Below, piece by piece: positions 18,138 through 24,660 of a DNA stretch of 64,000 nt. Source of the stretch: Shinella zoogloeoides (GTDB taxonomy: Bacteria; Pseudomonadota; Alphaproteobacteria; Rhizobiales; Rhizobiaceae). A program made the position numbers and the translations under genes. Numbering within the stretch: position 1 is the stretch's first letter; each line of letters opens with the position of its first letter. A model generated the notes under the pieces. The model had not been told where the DNA came from. It saw only the letters and a program-made list of their open reading frames with translations, and ran no database searches. Location: assembly GCF_003574625.1 (NCBI RefSeq), contig NZ_QNUJ01000012.1:124001-188000 (forward strand), given 5' to 3'.

Positions 18138-18491
18138 GTGCGCAAAGTTCTGGTTGTCGAAGACGAAGTGCTGATCCGCTTGACATTGGTTGACGCACTG
18201 CATGAGGCGGGCTTCGATGTTCTAGATACCGGCTCGGCAGAGCATGCTATCGAGATCATAAACGAGCAGACGATCCATCTGCTTTTCACAGACATCCAGT
18301 TGCCAGGCAAGCTAACGGGCCTTGATCTCGCCCATAGAGTTTTCGAGCGTTTTCCCGATGCCGGGATTATCGTGGCGTCGGGCCGGATACACCCGATGAG
18401 CACGGATTTACCGCCTGCGGCAAAGTTCTTTTCAAAACCATTCGGCTTCGACGAGATCATCGCGTGCTTCAAAGCAATGAACCGTCCCTAG
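18138..18491 (+). CDS. single-domain response regulator (receiver only)
   Basis: The 117-residue product is a CheY-like receiver with no output domain. The acidic pocket is VVEDE near the start, the phospho-acceptor aspartate is in LLFTDIQLPG (about residue 54), and the conserved lysine is in KFFSKPFGF. GTG start with AGGAGA six bases upstream. It lies directly before an HWE-family sensor kinase, so the two probably form a phosphorelay in which the receiver acts as partner or phosphate sink. An EcfG-type promoter sits just upstream, which links it to the general stress response. Confidence 0.92.
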   Translation: MRKVLVVEDEVLIRLTLVDALHEAGFDVLDTGSAEHAIEIINEQTIHLLFTDIQLPGKLTGLDLAHRVFERFPDAGIIVASGRIHPMSTDLPPAAKFFSKPFGFDEIIACFKAMNRP

Positions 18492-18580
18492 ATTTCGGCC
18501 GCATTCCAAATGCACATATATGACTGCGCAAGCGATATGATCCGTGGCATAACGTGCTGGGCGGAGTTCGAGATATCTTC

Positions 18581-19624
18581 ATGAAGATCGCAGTCGATAC
18601 CGGAACGATTTCCTCCCGGGAGCGCTTCCTTGAAGCGATCGTGCAGAGTGCGATCGACTACGCCATCATATCCATGGATCTCGACGGCCTCGTGACAAGC
18701 TGGAACGAAGGCGCGGTAAAGATACTTGGCTGGAAAGCCGAGGACATGATCGGAAAACCGGGCACGGTCTTCTTCACGCAGGAAGACAGGGAAAATGGCG
18801 TTCCGCAGAAGGAGATGACCGCTGCCCTCAACCGGGGCCGGGGCAATGACGAGCGATGGCATCTGCGCGCCGATGGCACGATGTTCTGGGCCTCGGGCGA
18901 GATGATGGCGTTGCGCGCGCCCGACGACAAGATCATCGGCTTCATCAAGATCCTTCGCGACAGGACTGGGGAACGCGAACGGGAGGAACGTGAGCGCCTC
19001 CTCATGCACGAGCTCGCCCACCGCATGAAGAATACGCTGTCTGTCGTTCAGGCGATCGTGACGCAATCCTTGAGGAATGCGGTTTCACTGGACGATGCGA
19101 GCGACAAGCTTCAGCTGCGTATTGCGGCCTATGCCAAGGCCCATGAAATCCTGCTGCAGAAAGATTGGGTAAGTGCGACGCTCGCGGATGTCATGGCCGC
19201 CGCCCAGATGAATATCGGGTTGGACGGGAGCTCCCGTATCAGGGCAGATGGACCTGATATCCGGCTAGGACCCCAAGCGGCCCTATCGTTCGCAATGGTT
19301 TTCCACGAACTTCTCACCAACGCTTCGAAATACGGAGCCCTGTCAAACGAAGAGGGGCATGTCGAGATCTCTTGGGACCTAGAGCACCGCGATGGAATGG
19401 AGACACTCATCGTGTGCTGGCGGGAGTTAAATGGCCCGCGCATTGTCAATTTCGAACCGGACCGCAAGGGTTTTGGTTCGCGCCTCATCGTTTCTAGCCT
19501 GCAAGCCTTTGGGGAGGCATCCGTTTCCTACCGGCAAGAAGGGTTCGTCCTCCTTGCCGTGTTACCGCTCGCGAAACTTCAGCTCCAAAACGACTTGTCG
19601 GCAATTGAAAATGCGCCGTACTGA
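18581..19624 (+). CDS. PAS-domain sensor histidine kinase, HWE family
   Basis: About 347 residues from the ATG at 18581 (a GTG at 18554 is also in frame; neither has a strong RBS). A PAS domain (IVQSAIDYAIISMDLDGLVT, SWNEGAVKILGWKAEDMIG) is followed by the phospho-acceptor box HELAHRMKNTLSVVQAI, an N box HELLTNASKYGALS and the family's WxE motif in CWREL. A C-terminal glycine box is GFGSRLI. No membrane span is seen, so it is a soluble sensor. Its neighbour is a single-domain receiver. In alphaproteobacteria HWE kinases often feed the PhyR/EcfG general stress cascade; that role here is inferred from the surrounding stress genes. Confidence 0.92.
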   Translation: MKIAVDTGTISSRERFLEAIVQSAIDYAIISMDLDGLVTSWNEGAVKILGWKAEDMIGKPGTVFFTQEDRENGVPQKEMTAALNRGRGNDERWHLRADGTMFWASGEMMALRAPDDKIIGFIKILRDRTGEREREERERLLMHELAHRMKNTLSVVQAIVTQSLRNAVSLDDASDKLQLRIAAYAKAHEILLQKDWVSATLADVMAAAQMNIGLDGSSRIRADGPDIRLGPQAALSFAMVFHELLTNASKYGALSNEEGHVEISWDLEHRDGMETLIVCWRELNGPRIVNFEPDRKGFGSRLIVSSLQAFGEASVSYRQEGFVLLAVLPLAKLQLQNDLSAIENAPY

Positions 19625-20000
19625 GACGATCACGTCGCTCTTCTAAATATTCAGAACCTGTTGGCCCTCAGGAACGATTTGAATCTCCCATCCTCCTGGC
19701 ACTTGCAGAAGCAACCAACAAAAAAGGCCGGGGCGAAACCGCACCGACCTTCCTCATCATCGCTTGTCTACCAGTGCCAGTACATCCGTGGTCAAAAGCA
19801 TGAAGCGATGACAGAAATTGCGAGCAACAGAGATTCTCCAGCGCTCATAAGCAATTCTGACAATCAATATATAGATACTAATTATGTCGAAAACAAGTGC
19901 AATCGGCATATCTTATTAATATTACAAAAGGAAAATGAGCTGAATCTCTAAAATACAAAAACCATTCGTTGCTAAAGAAGGGAAACGGGTTCACTGTAAT
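19625..20000. other. intergenic region with orphan minus-strand terminator
   Basis: About 375 bases, AT-rich from 19840 to 19990. A plus-strand frame at 19809 (MTEIASNRDSPAL) is open for about 47 codons but has no ribosome binding site and atypical composition. The only structured feature is the hairpin at 19724-19751. No gene is supported. Confidence 0.45.
19724..19751 (-). terminator. intrinsic terminator on the minus strand
   Basis: On the minus strand a 12-bp stem with two mismatches closes on a four-base loop and is followed at once by a run of six T (GGCCTTTTTTG). No minus-strand gene lies upstream of it within 300 bases, so it may end an unannotated small RNA. Confidence 0.55.
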
Positions 20001-20056
20001 TATTCCAGCAGCCATTTTACGGGCGCTGCTGTTTGAGGGTTTGTTACCCTGGCCCT
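20001..20056 (+). promoter_or_regulatory. conserved 5' leader element, copy B
   Basis: TATTCCAGCAGCCATT (20001-20016), GGGCGCTGCTGTTTGAGGG (20021-20039) and GTTACCCTGGCCCT (20043-20056) are identical to copy A at 17870-17926, with small differences only between the blocks. CAGCAGC (20006-20012) pairs with GCTGCTG (20025-20031); AGGGT pairs with ACCCT. It ends 16 bases before the start codon of microprotein B. Confidence 0.65.
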
Positions 20057-20072
20057 AAGCGAGGAGGACATC

Positions 20073-20189
20073 ATGTCTTCCCTATTTCATCTACCGAAGA
20101 AACACGATTTCGCGACGTTAGCCGGTTACGCCTTACCCGCGGCTAGCTTTGCATTAATCGTCTACATCCTGATCGAGGGATGGCTTTGA
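20073..20189 (+). CDS. 38-residue membrane microprotein B (paralogue of the one at 17728)
   Basis: ATG at 20073 follows GAGGAGGACATC, a strong ribosome binding site. The product begins MSSLFHLPKKHDF, has one hydrophobic span (LPAASFALIVYILI) and ends EGWL, like microprotein A. The same 56-nt leader precedes both genes. It is followed 40 bases later by a conserved small protein on the same strand. The shared leader, RBS and tail are the evidence for a real gene; function is unknown. Confidence 0.7.
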   Translation: MSSLFHLPKKHDFATLAGYALPAASFALIVYILIEGWL

Positions 20190-20229
20190 TGGTTTTCAGC
20201 GCAATGACGGCGGAAAGGTGGTGCTCAAG

Positions 20230-20517
20230 ATGACCGAAAGAACCACAGAAACCGAAATCACATTCACGCATCCATTTCATCTGGAGTCCCTTTCGGAGCC
20301 TCTGGAAGCGGGCACGTATCGCCTTGTCGTTGACGAGGAGTTGATAGAAGGCCTGAGCTTCACGGCGTATCGGAGGGTGGCGACCCATCTTGAAATTCCC
20401 GCGATCTCGGTCGCTATGGCCAGGCGCCAATTCCTTCAGGTGTCGCCGGGCGAGATCGAGAAGGCATTGGCACGCGATGGAGCTGGCATGGACGTGGGTC
20501 GACCTAACATTTCCTGA
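20230..20517 (+). CDS. 95-residue conserved protein, unknown function
   Basis: The product (MTERTTETEITFTHPFHLES, then AGTYRLVVDEELIEGLSF and YRRVATHLEIPAI) looks like a small beta-rich domain followed by a short helix. Similar proteins occur in rhizobial genomes without a known role. The ATG at 20230 is preferred; GTG codons at 20218 and 20221 are in frame, and GGAAAGG lies 11 bases before the ATG. It sits just after microprotein B and ends before a bidirectional terminator. Confidence 0.65.
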   Translation: MTERTTETEITFTHPFHLESLSEPLEAGTYRLVVDEELIEGLSFTAYRRVATHLEIPAISVAMARRQFLQVSPGEIEKALARDGAGMDVGRPNIS

Positions 20518-20593
20518 TCGCAAGATTGATTGCCAATCGCCAATGCTCGAAGCGGGCGCTACGTCCTTCGAGTATCAATCATCCACCCGACGT

Positions 20594-20620
20594 AAAAAAG
20601 CCGGCGATTGCCGGCCTTTT
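20594..20620. terminator. bidirectional terminator
   Basis: GCCGGC (20600-20605), loop GATT, GCCGGC (20610-20615), flanked by A-run on the left and T-run on the right. It lies between the convergent genes ending at 20517 and 20631. Confidence 0.75.
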
Positions 20621-20630
20621 CCGAGATGGT

Positions 20631-21224
20631 TCAACGCCTATAGCGCAGGCGCTCCTGTTCGACTTCCGCCGGCCCGTAGGGGTCGAGGGTGTCATCGAAC
20701 CGGGTCCAGCCCTCGTTGGCATAGACCGCGCGCCGCTGGCCGGGATCAACCCAGTTCGACTTGCGAAGGATGGCTTCGGCCTCCGCCTGGAGGCTTTCGT
20801 CAACCTTCGCCGTCACGAGCGTCCCGCCGCGGCGAACCCCCTCCGCATAGACGTGCGCATCGTCTTCGGAGACGCCGGATTCGGTCAGCGCGCCGATCAG
20901 CCCACCCGCGGCGCCACCGGCTACGGCGCCTGCTACTGCGCCCGCCGCGGTAGCGGCAAGCCAACCGGCAGCAACCACGGGCCCGACGCCGGGAATGGCC
21001 ATGATGCCGAGCCCCGTGAGAAGGCCGCCGACGCCGCCGACGGCGGCACCGATGCCTGCACCTGTCCCCGCGCCTTCGGCGGCATTGGTTTCCTTGTTAT
21101 GACGTTCGTCCGCATTGTTGGAAACGATGCTGATATCGCTGGACGGCACGCCGCGTGCCTCCAGGGCGCTGACGGCAGCGCTTGCATCGGAATAATCGTC
21201 GAAAAGTCCTGTAACGGTTTTCAT
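20631..21224 (-). CDS. general stress protein 17M-like domain protein
   Basis: The 197-residue product starts MKTVTGLFDDYSDASAAVSA, the YflT/GSP17M-type N-terminal fold (about residues 1-40). A long glycine/alanine-rich segment follows (GAGIGAAVGGVGGLLTGLGI to VAGGAAGGLIGAL) that could insert in or lie against the membrane. Then comes a second ferredoxin-like stretch (YAEGVRRGGTLVTAKVDES) and a polar tail. It follows the PepSY-like gene by 22 bases on the same strand, and both appear driven by the EcfG-type promoter at 21604-21630. Members are typical of stress regulons; the molecular role is not known. Confidence 0.85.
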   Translation of the reverse strand: MKTVTGLFDDYSDASAAVSALEARGVPSSDISIVSNNADERHNKETNAAEGAGTGAGIGAAVGGVGGLLTGLGIMAIPGVGPVVAAGWLAATAAGAVAGAVAGGAAGGLIGALTESGVSEDDAHVYAEGVRRGGTLVTAKVDESLQAEAEAILRKSNWVDPGQRRAVYANEGWTRFDDTLDPYGPAEVEQERLRYRR

Positions 21225-21246
21225 AGGAATCTCCTGAAAGCTGAGT

Positions 21247-21564
21247 TTAGTTGGCGACGATGTTGCCCTGATAGTCGAGCGCGACGCTCATGGCCTTGCC
21301 GTCCTTCGTCGCCTTGGCCTGCCAGACACCCTTGTCATCCAGCATGAGGCCGGTGACATCGGCATAGCCGGCTGCGGTAATGCGTTCCCGCGCCTGGTCC
21401 TCCGTGAAGCTGTTCGCGCCTTCGACCGGAGCAGTCGCATTCTTGGTGTCGGGCGTCGCAACAGCCGGCGTGTCGCCATCGGTTGTCGGGGTGGTTGACG
21501 TCTGAGCGAAGGCGCCAAAGGTCGATGCGCCCACCAAGGCGGCGGCTAGGAGAAGTTTTTTCAT
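21247..21564 (-). CDS. secreted PepSY-like small protein
   Basis: The 105-residue product has a clear signal peptide (MKKLLLAAALVGASTFGAFA, cleavage after AFA), a threonine/proline-rich linker and a C-terminal PepSY-type domain (ARERITAAGYADVTGLMLDD, VALDYQGNIV). It would act in the periplasm. A ribosome binding site (GAGGAA) is close to the ATG. It is the first gene of a two-gene minus-strand unit with the 17M-like stress protein. PepSY domains are often inhibitory or binding modules; no partner is visible here. Confidence 0.82.
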   Translation of the reverse strand: MKKLLLAAALVGASTFGAFAQTSTTPTTDGDTPAVATPDTKNATAPVEGANSFTEDQARERITAAGYADVTGLMLDDKGVWQAKATKDGKAMSVALDYQGNIVAN

Positions 21565-21603
21565 GATCTTGTTCCTCGTTGGAGCCTGAGATCAGGCCCT
21601 ATT

Positions 21604-21630
21604 GGAACACCCTGTCTGTCGCATGGTTCC
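21604..21630. promoter_or_regulatory. overlapping divergent EcfG-type promoters
   Basis: On the plus strand GGAAC (21604-21608), 16 bases, then GGTT (21625-21628). On the minus strand GGAAC (21630-21626), 16 bases, then TGTT (21609-21606). The two elements occupy the same DNA because GGAAC and GTTCC are inverted copies. One would serve the PepSY/17M pair, the other the microprotein and membrane protein at 21741 and 21828. Confidence 0.55.
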
Positions 21631-21740
21631 GCAAGTCAAAAAATAGAAATTACCGCGCCGTTTCATGGAACCTCAGGGGATTCAAAGAGTTGGGGCGCCA
21701 GGTGCGGGTACTCGCTCGCGCACTACTGGAGGTCTTCAAA

Positions 21741-21818
21741 ATGGGTCGCGGCATTCTTCTCTGGCTTCTGGGTATTCCCCTGCCGATCGTTATCCTGCTC
21801 GTCCTTTTCCTGCGATAG
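21741..21818 (+). CDS. 25-residue hydrophobic microprotein
   Basis: MGRGILLWLLGIPLPIVILL plus five more residues is essentially one membrane span. GGAGG at 21728-21732 is eight bases before the ATG. A longer in-frame version from 21579 is open but its N-terminus reads as non-protein and overlaps the promoter. Very similar tiny proteins recur in rhizobial and other proteobacterial genomes, often next to stress genes. The next membrane-protein gene starts nine bases after its stop. Function unknown. Confidence 0.65.
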   Translation: MGRGILLWLLGIPLPIVILLVLFLR

Positions 21819-21827
21819 GAGGCGGAC

Positions 21828-22730
21828 ATGTCCCTTTACAGGTCGGGTGTTTCCGACGTCGGTGTGGAATCCAGCACACCGGCCCTCGCATGGGGGCCGG
21901 TCATCGGCGGCGCGGTGGCCGCGGCGGCCGCCACGATCATTCTACTCCTGCTTGGCTCCGGCGTCGGCCTGACGATGGTCTCGCCGTGGTCGGGCGACAG
22001 TGCTTCCTTCACCACTGTCGGCGTCACGGCAGCGATCTGGTTCGTGGTCGTCCAGTGGTTGGCCTCCGCGCTCGGCGGCTATCTGACCGGCCGCCTGCGC
22101 ACCAAGTGGGCCAACGTCCATACGGATGAGGTGTTCTTTCGCGACACCGCGCATGGCTTTCTAAGCTGGGCACTGGCAACGGTGGTTGTCGTTGGCATGG
22201 CGGGCTCTGCATTCACCTCGCTCGCCGGCGCCGGCGCCCAGGCCGTATCGACGGCGACAGCCACCGCCACGGTTGCGGGCACCGCGGCCGCGGCAAACAG
22301 CGATGCGGCCGCACCCGATGCTGCGACCGGCTACTTCACGGATATGCTGTTGCGCCCGCAGGATCTCGCGAGCCGCGCTCAAGCGGACAATGCATCGGCC
22401 ACGGCCGAAATTTCCCGCATCCTGATGCAAGGTGCGGTAAATGACGGCGTGCCGGAGGCCGACCGGGCTTATATCTCATCAATCGTTGCGTCACGCGCCG
22501 GTATCCCACCCGAAGAGGCGCGCGCCCGGGTCGATCAGGTACTGACTCAGATCGAGGATGCGAAGAATGCCGCCCTCAAAGCCGCCGACGAGGCCCGAAA
22601 ATCCGCCGCGACGGCGGCGATGCTTGGCGCCCTGTCCTTTCTCGTCGGCGCCTTCATCGCATCGGCTGCAGCAGCTCTCGGCGGACGCCAGCGTGACGAT
22701 GAAGAAGCAGCCTTGATTGTTACACGATAA
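21828..22730 (+). CDS. membrane protein, unknown function
   Basis: The 300-residue product begins after AGGAGG. Spans are visible at about residues 22-50 (WGPVIGGAVAAAAATIILLL), 65-90 (VGVTAAIWFVVVQWLASALG), 112-140 and near the C-terminus (AAMLGALSFLVGAFIASAAA). Between the third and fourth spans lies a soluble alanine-rich stretch (residues ~145-255) that should be helical. GGYLTGRLRTKW follows the second span. The family is widespread in alphaproteobacteria and uncharacterised. It shares a transcription unit with the microprotein at 21741 and is followed by a strong terminator. Confidence 0.8.
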   Translation: MSLYRSGVSDVGVESSTPALAWGPVIGGAVAAAAATIILLLLGSGVGLTMVSPWSGDSASFTTVGVTAAIWFVVVQWLASALGGYLTGRLRTKWANVHTDEVFFRDTAHGFLSWALATVVVVGMAGSAFTSLAGAGAQAVSTATATATVAGTAAAANSDAAAPDAATGYFTDMLLRPQDLASRAQADNASATAEISRILMQGAVNDGVPEADRAYISSIVASRAGIPPEEARARVDQVLTQIEDAKNAALKAADEARKSAATAAMLGALSFLVGAFIASAAAALGGRQRDDEEAALIVTR

Positions 22731-22738
22731 GCAATCTG

Positions 22739-22766
22739 GAAGCCGCCCTCTCGGGGCGGCTTCTTT
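22739..22766 (+). terminator. intrinsic terminator
   Basis: A perfect 10-bp stem GAAGCCGCCC / GGGCGGCTTC with a five-base loop and a short T-run, nine bases after the stop at 22730. Confidence 0.8.
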
Positions 22767-22829
22767 CCGTTCATTCGCCAGAAGAATTATTGTGCAGCGC
22801 AGCAACTTTAATGCTGCGGAGGGGTTACA

Positions 22830-23954
22830 GTGTATGCGGCCAATCCGTCGCGCTACCTGGAGCTCCTCATGAGATCGCTATCTGATACACTCGAACGGCT
22901 CGCGCGACTGCGCTCAGTCAAGCCTGCGACATCGCCCGGCTCCATTCTCAAGAAGCTCGATCATTTCGGCGCAAACCCGGGCGCCTTGGCGGCGTGGCAG
23001 CATGTGCCGAAGCAATTGCCGGCGGGGCCGGCGCTGGTGGTCGTGCTGCACGGCTGCACGCAAACCGCCGCCAGCTACGATGTCGGTTCAGGCTGGTCCG
23101 CGCTCGCCGAGGACTACGGCTTTATTGTCCTTTTCCCCCAACAGAACAGGCAGAACAACGCGAACCTGTGCTTCAACTGGTTCAATGCCGCGGACACCCA
23201 GCGGGATCGGGGCGAAGTGATGTCGATCCGACAGATGATCGCCAGCGTGGTCGCCGAACATGGCGTCGATGAGCGCCGAATCTATATCACCGGTCTATCG
23301 GCCGGCGGCGCCATGGCGAATGCCATGTTGGCCTGCTATCCAGAAGTCTTTGCCGGTGGCGCTATCATCGCCGGGTTGCCCTACGCCGCCGCCTTGACTG
23401 TTCCCGAGGCGTTCGACCGAATGCGCGGGCAGGGTCTTCCCGGCACCAATAGCCTGCAGGAAAGCCTGCGCACCGCCTCACGCCATGATGGCGCTTGGCC
23501 GACGATTTCCGTCTGGCAGGGTACGAGCGACAACACTGTGGTCCCTGACAACGCAGCCGCGCTCGTCGCGCAATGGCGGGGCGTACATGCGGTTCCGGTA
23601 CAGCCCACCCAAATCGAGACGATGGGTAGAAATTTGCGATCTGTATGGCACGACGATCGCGGCCTGGAGGCAATAGAACTCTACATCATTTCAGGTATGG
23701 GTCATGGCACGCCGATCGAAGCGTCCAGCGGATATGGTAGGGCAGCGCCGTTCATGCTCGACGTCGGTGTTTCCTCGACTGTGCAGATAGCGAGAGGCTG
23801 GGGCCTTGCCGCCTCCTTCGAGCGCCGCGGTCAGCCGCATGCGTCCTCCTTCCCAGACGAAACGGTCAAGCAGCCGCCCTCACCTGCCGGTGCTGACAAC
23901 AGTATTCAGTCCATCATCGAGAAAGCGCTGCGTTCCGCGGGCTTGATGAAGTGA
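22830..23954 (+). CDS. PHB depolymerase family esterase
   Basis: The 374-residue product is an alpha/beta hydrolase of the esterase_phb type. VVVLHGCTQTAASYDVGSGW forms the oxyanion region, the nucleophile serine is in ITGLSAGGAMANAM, and GMGHGTPIE supplies the histidine. No signal peptide is seen, so it would act inside the cell, for example on stored polyhydroxybutyrate oligomers or other short-chain esters. GTG at 22830 has GCGGAGGGG just upstream; an ATG at 22869 is an alternative. It stands alone between the membrane-protein gene and the YciE gene. Confidence 0.88.
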   Translation: MYAANPSRYLELLMRSLSDTLERLARLRSVKPATSPGSILKKLDHFGANPGALAAWQHVPKQLPAGPALVVVLHGCTQTAASYDVGSGWSALAEDYGFIVLFPQQNRQNNANLCFNWFNAADTQRDRGEVMSIRQMIASVVAEHGVDERRIYITGLSAGGAMANAMLACYPEVFAGGAIIAGLPYAAALTVPEAFDRMRGQGLPGTNSLQESLRTASRHDGAWPTISVWQGTSDNTVVPDNAAALVAQWRGVHAVPVQPTQIETMGRNLRSVWHDDRGLEAIELYIISGMGHGTPIEASSGYGRAAPFMLDVGVSSTVQIARGWGLAASFERRGQPHASSFPDETVKQPPSPAGADNSIQSIIEKALRSAGLMK

Positions 23955-23993
23955 GGGTGGGTTCGGTTCGTACCGATTTATTTTCCGAGCAGC

Positions 23994-24018
23994 GGAACGT
24001 CGTCTCGGTTCCACGGTT
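23994..24018 (+). promoter_or_regulatory. EcfG-type promoter
   Basis: GGAAC (23994-23998), 16-base spacer, GGTT (24015-24018), ending 41 bases before the YciE-like gene. Confidence 0.6.
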
Positions 24019-24059
24019 GTTTGAGTCCATTCATCTCGAAAATTTGATCGGATTCTCCA

Positions 24060-24566
24060 ATGGCTACGGAAAAGACTTTGAACGACCTCTTCCTTGATAC
24101 GCTCAAGGATATTTACTTCGCCGAAAAACAGATCCTGAAGGCCCTGCCGAAGATGGCGCGTGCGGCCCAGTCGGAAGAAGGCAAAGCCGGCTTCCTGCAG
24201 CACCGCGACGAAACCCAGGGGCAGATCGAGCGCCTCGAACAGGTGTTCGAGCTCCTCGGCAAGCCGGCCCGCGGCAAGACCTGCGAAGCCATCCAGGGCA
24301 TCATCGCCGAAGGCGAGGAGATCATCGAGGATTACAAGGGCACCGCCGCCCTCGATGCCGGCCTCATTTCCTCGGCCCAGGCGGTCGAGCACTATGAGAT
24401 CGCCAGGTACGGTACGCTGAAGGCCTGGGCGAAACAGCTCGGGCTGAAGGACGCGATCCCCCTTCTCGATGCCAATCTCCAGGAGGAGATCGCCACCGAC
24501 CAGAAGCTGACTGCGCTTGGCGAAGCCTCCGCGAACGCCAAGGGCTCGTTGAAGAAAGCCAGCTAG
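24060..24566 (+). CDS. YciE/DUF892 ferritin-like protein
   Basis: The 168-residue all-helical product matches the YciE family: LFLDTLKDIYFAEKQILKAL, then EEGKAGFLQHRDETQGQIER and AVEHYEIARYGTLKAWA. The spaced Glu and His residues (AEKQ, HRDET, EHYE) are the dimetal ligands of this ferritin-like fold. YciE proteins are induced by osmotic and other stresses and may handle iron or peroxides. A GGAAC-N16-GGTT promoter lies upstream and a terminator-like palindrome downstream, before the KatE catalase. Confidence 0.92.
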   Translation: MATEKTLNDLFLDTLKDIYFAEKQILKALPKMARAAQSEEGKAGFLQHRDETQGQIERLEQVFELLGKPARGKTCEAIQGIIAEGEEIIEDYKGTAALDAGLISSAQAVEHYEIARYGTLKAWAKQLGLKDAIPLLDANLQEEIATDQKLTALGEASANAKGSLKKAS

Positions 24567-24585
24567 ACTGCCGACCACACGATCA

Positions 24586-24611
24586 GGCCGCCCTTGAAGG
24601 GCGGCCCTTCT
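24586..24611 (+). terminator. terminator-like palindrome
   Basis: GGCCGCCCTT (24586-24595), one central base, AAGGGCGGCC (24597-24606), then CTTCT. It separates the YciE and KatE genes. Confidence 0.65.
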
Positions 24612-24660
24612 GCTTTCGGGTCATCGGCGCCCGTTGAAACCAGTTCATCAGGAGCCCACC

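Noticed and set aside
19670..19710. Possible tRNA 3' fragment or attachment site (GATTCAAATC on the minus strand)
   Set aside because: The flanking bases do not form a T-stem or acceptor end, and no integrase gene is nearby.
20001..20056. Leader element as a mini-ykkC (guanidine-II) riboswitch
   Set aside because: It has two hairpins, and copy B contains ACGG in a loop, but copy A lacks any ACGR and the second loop never has it. The defining loops of that riboswitch are therefore missing.
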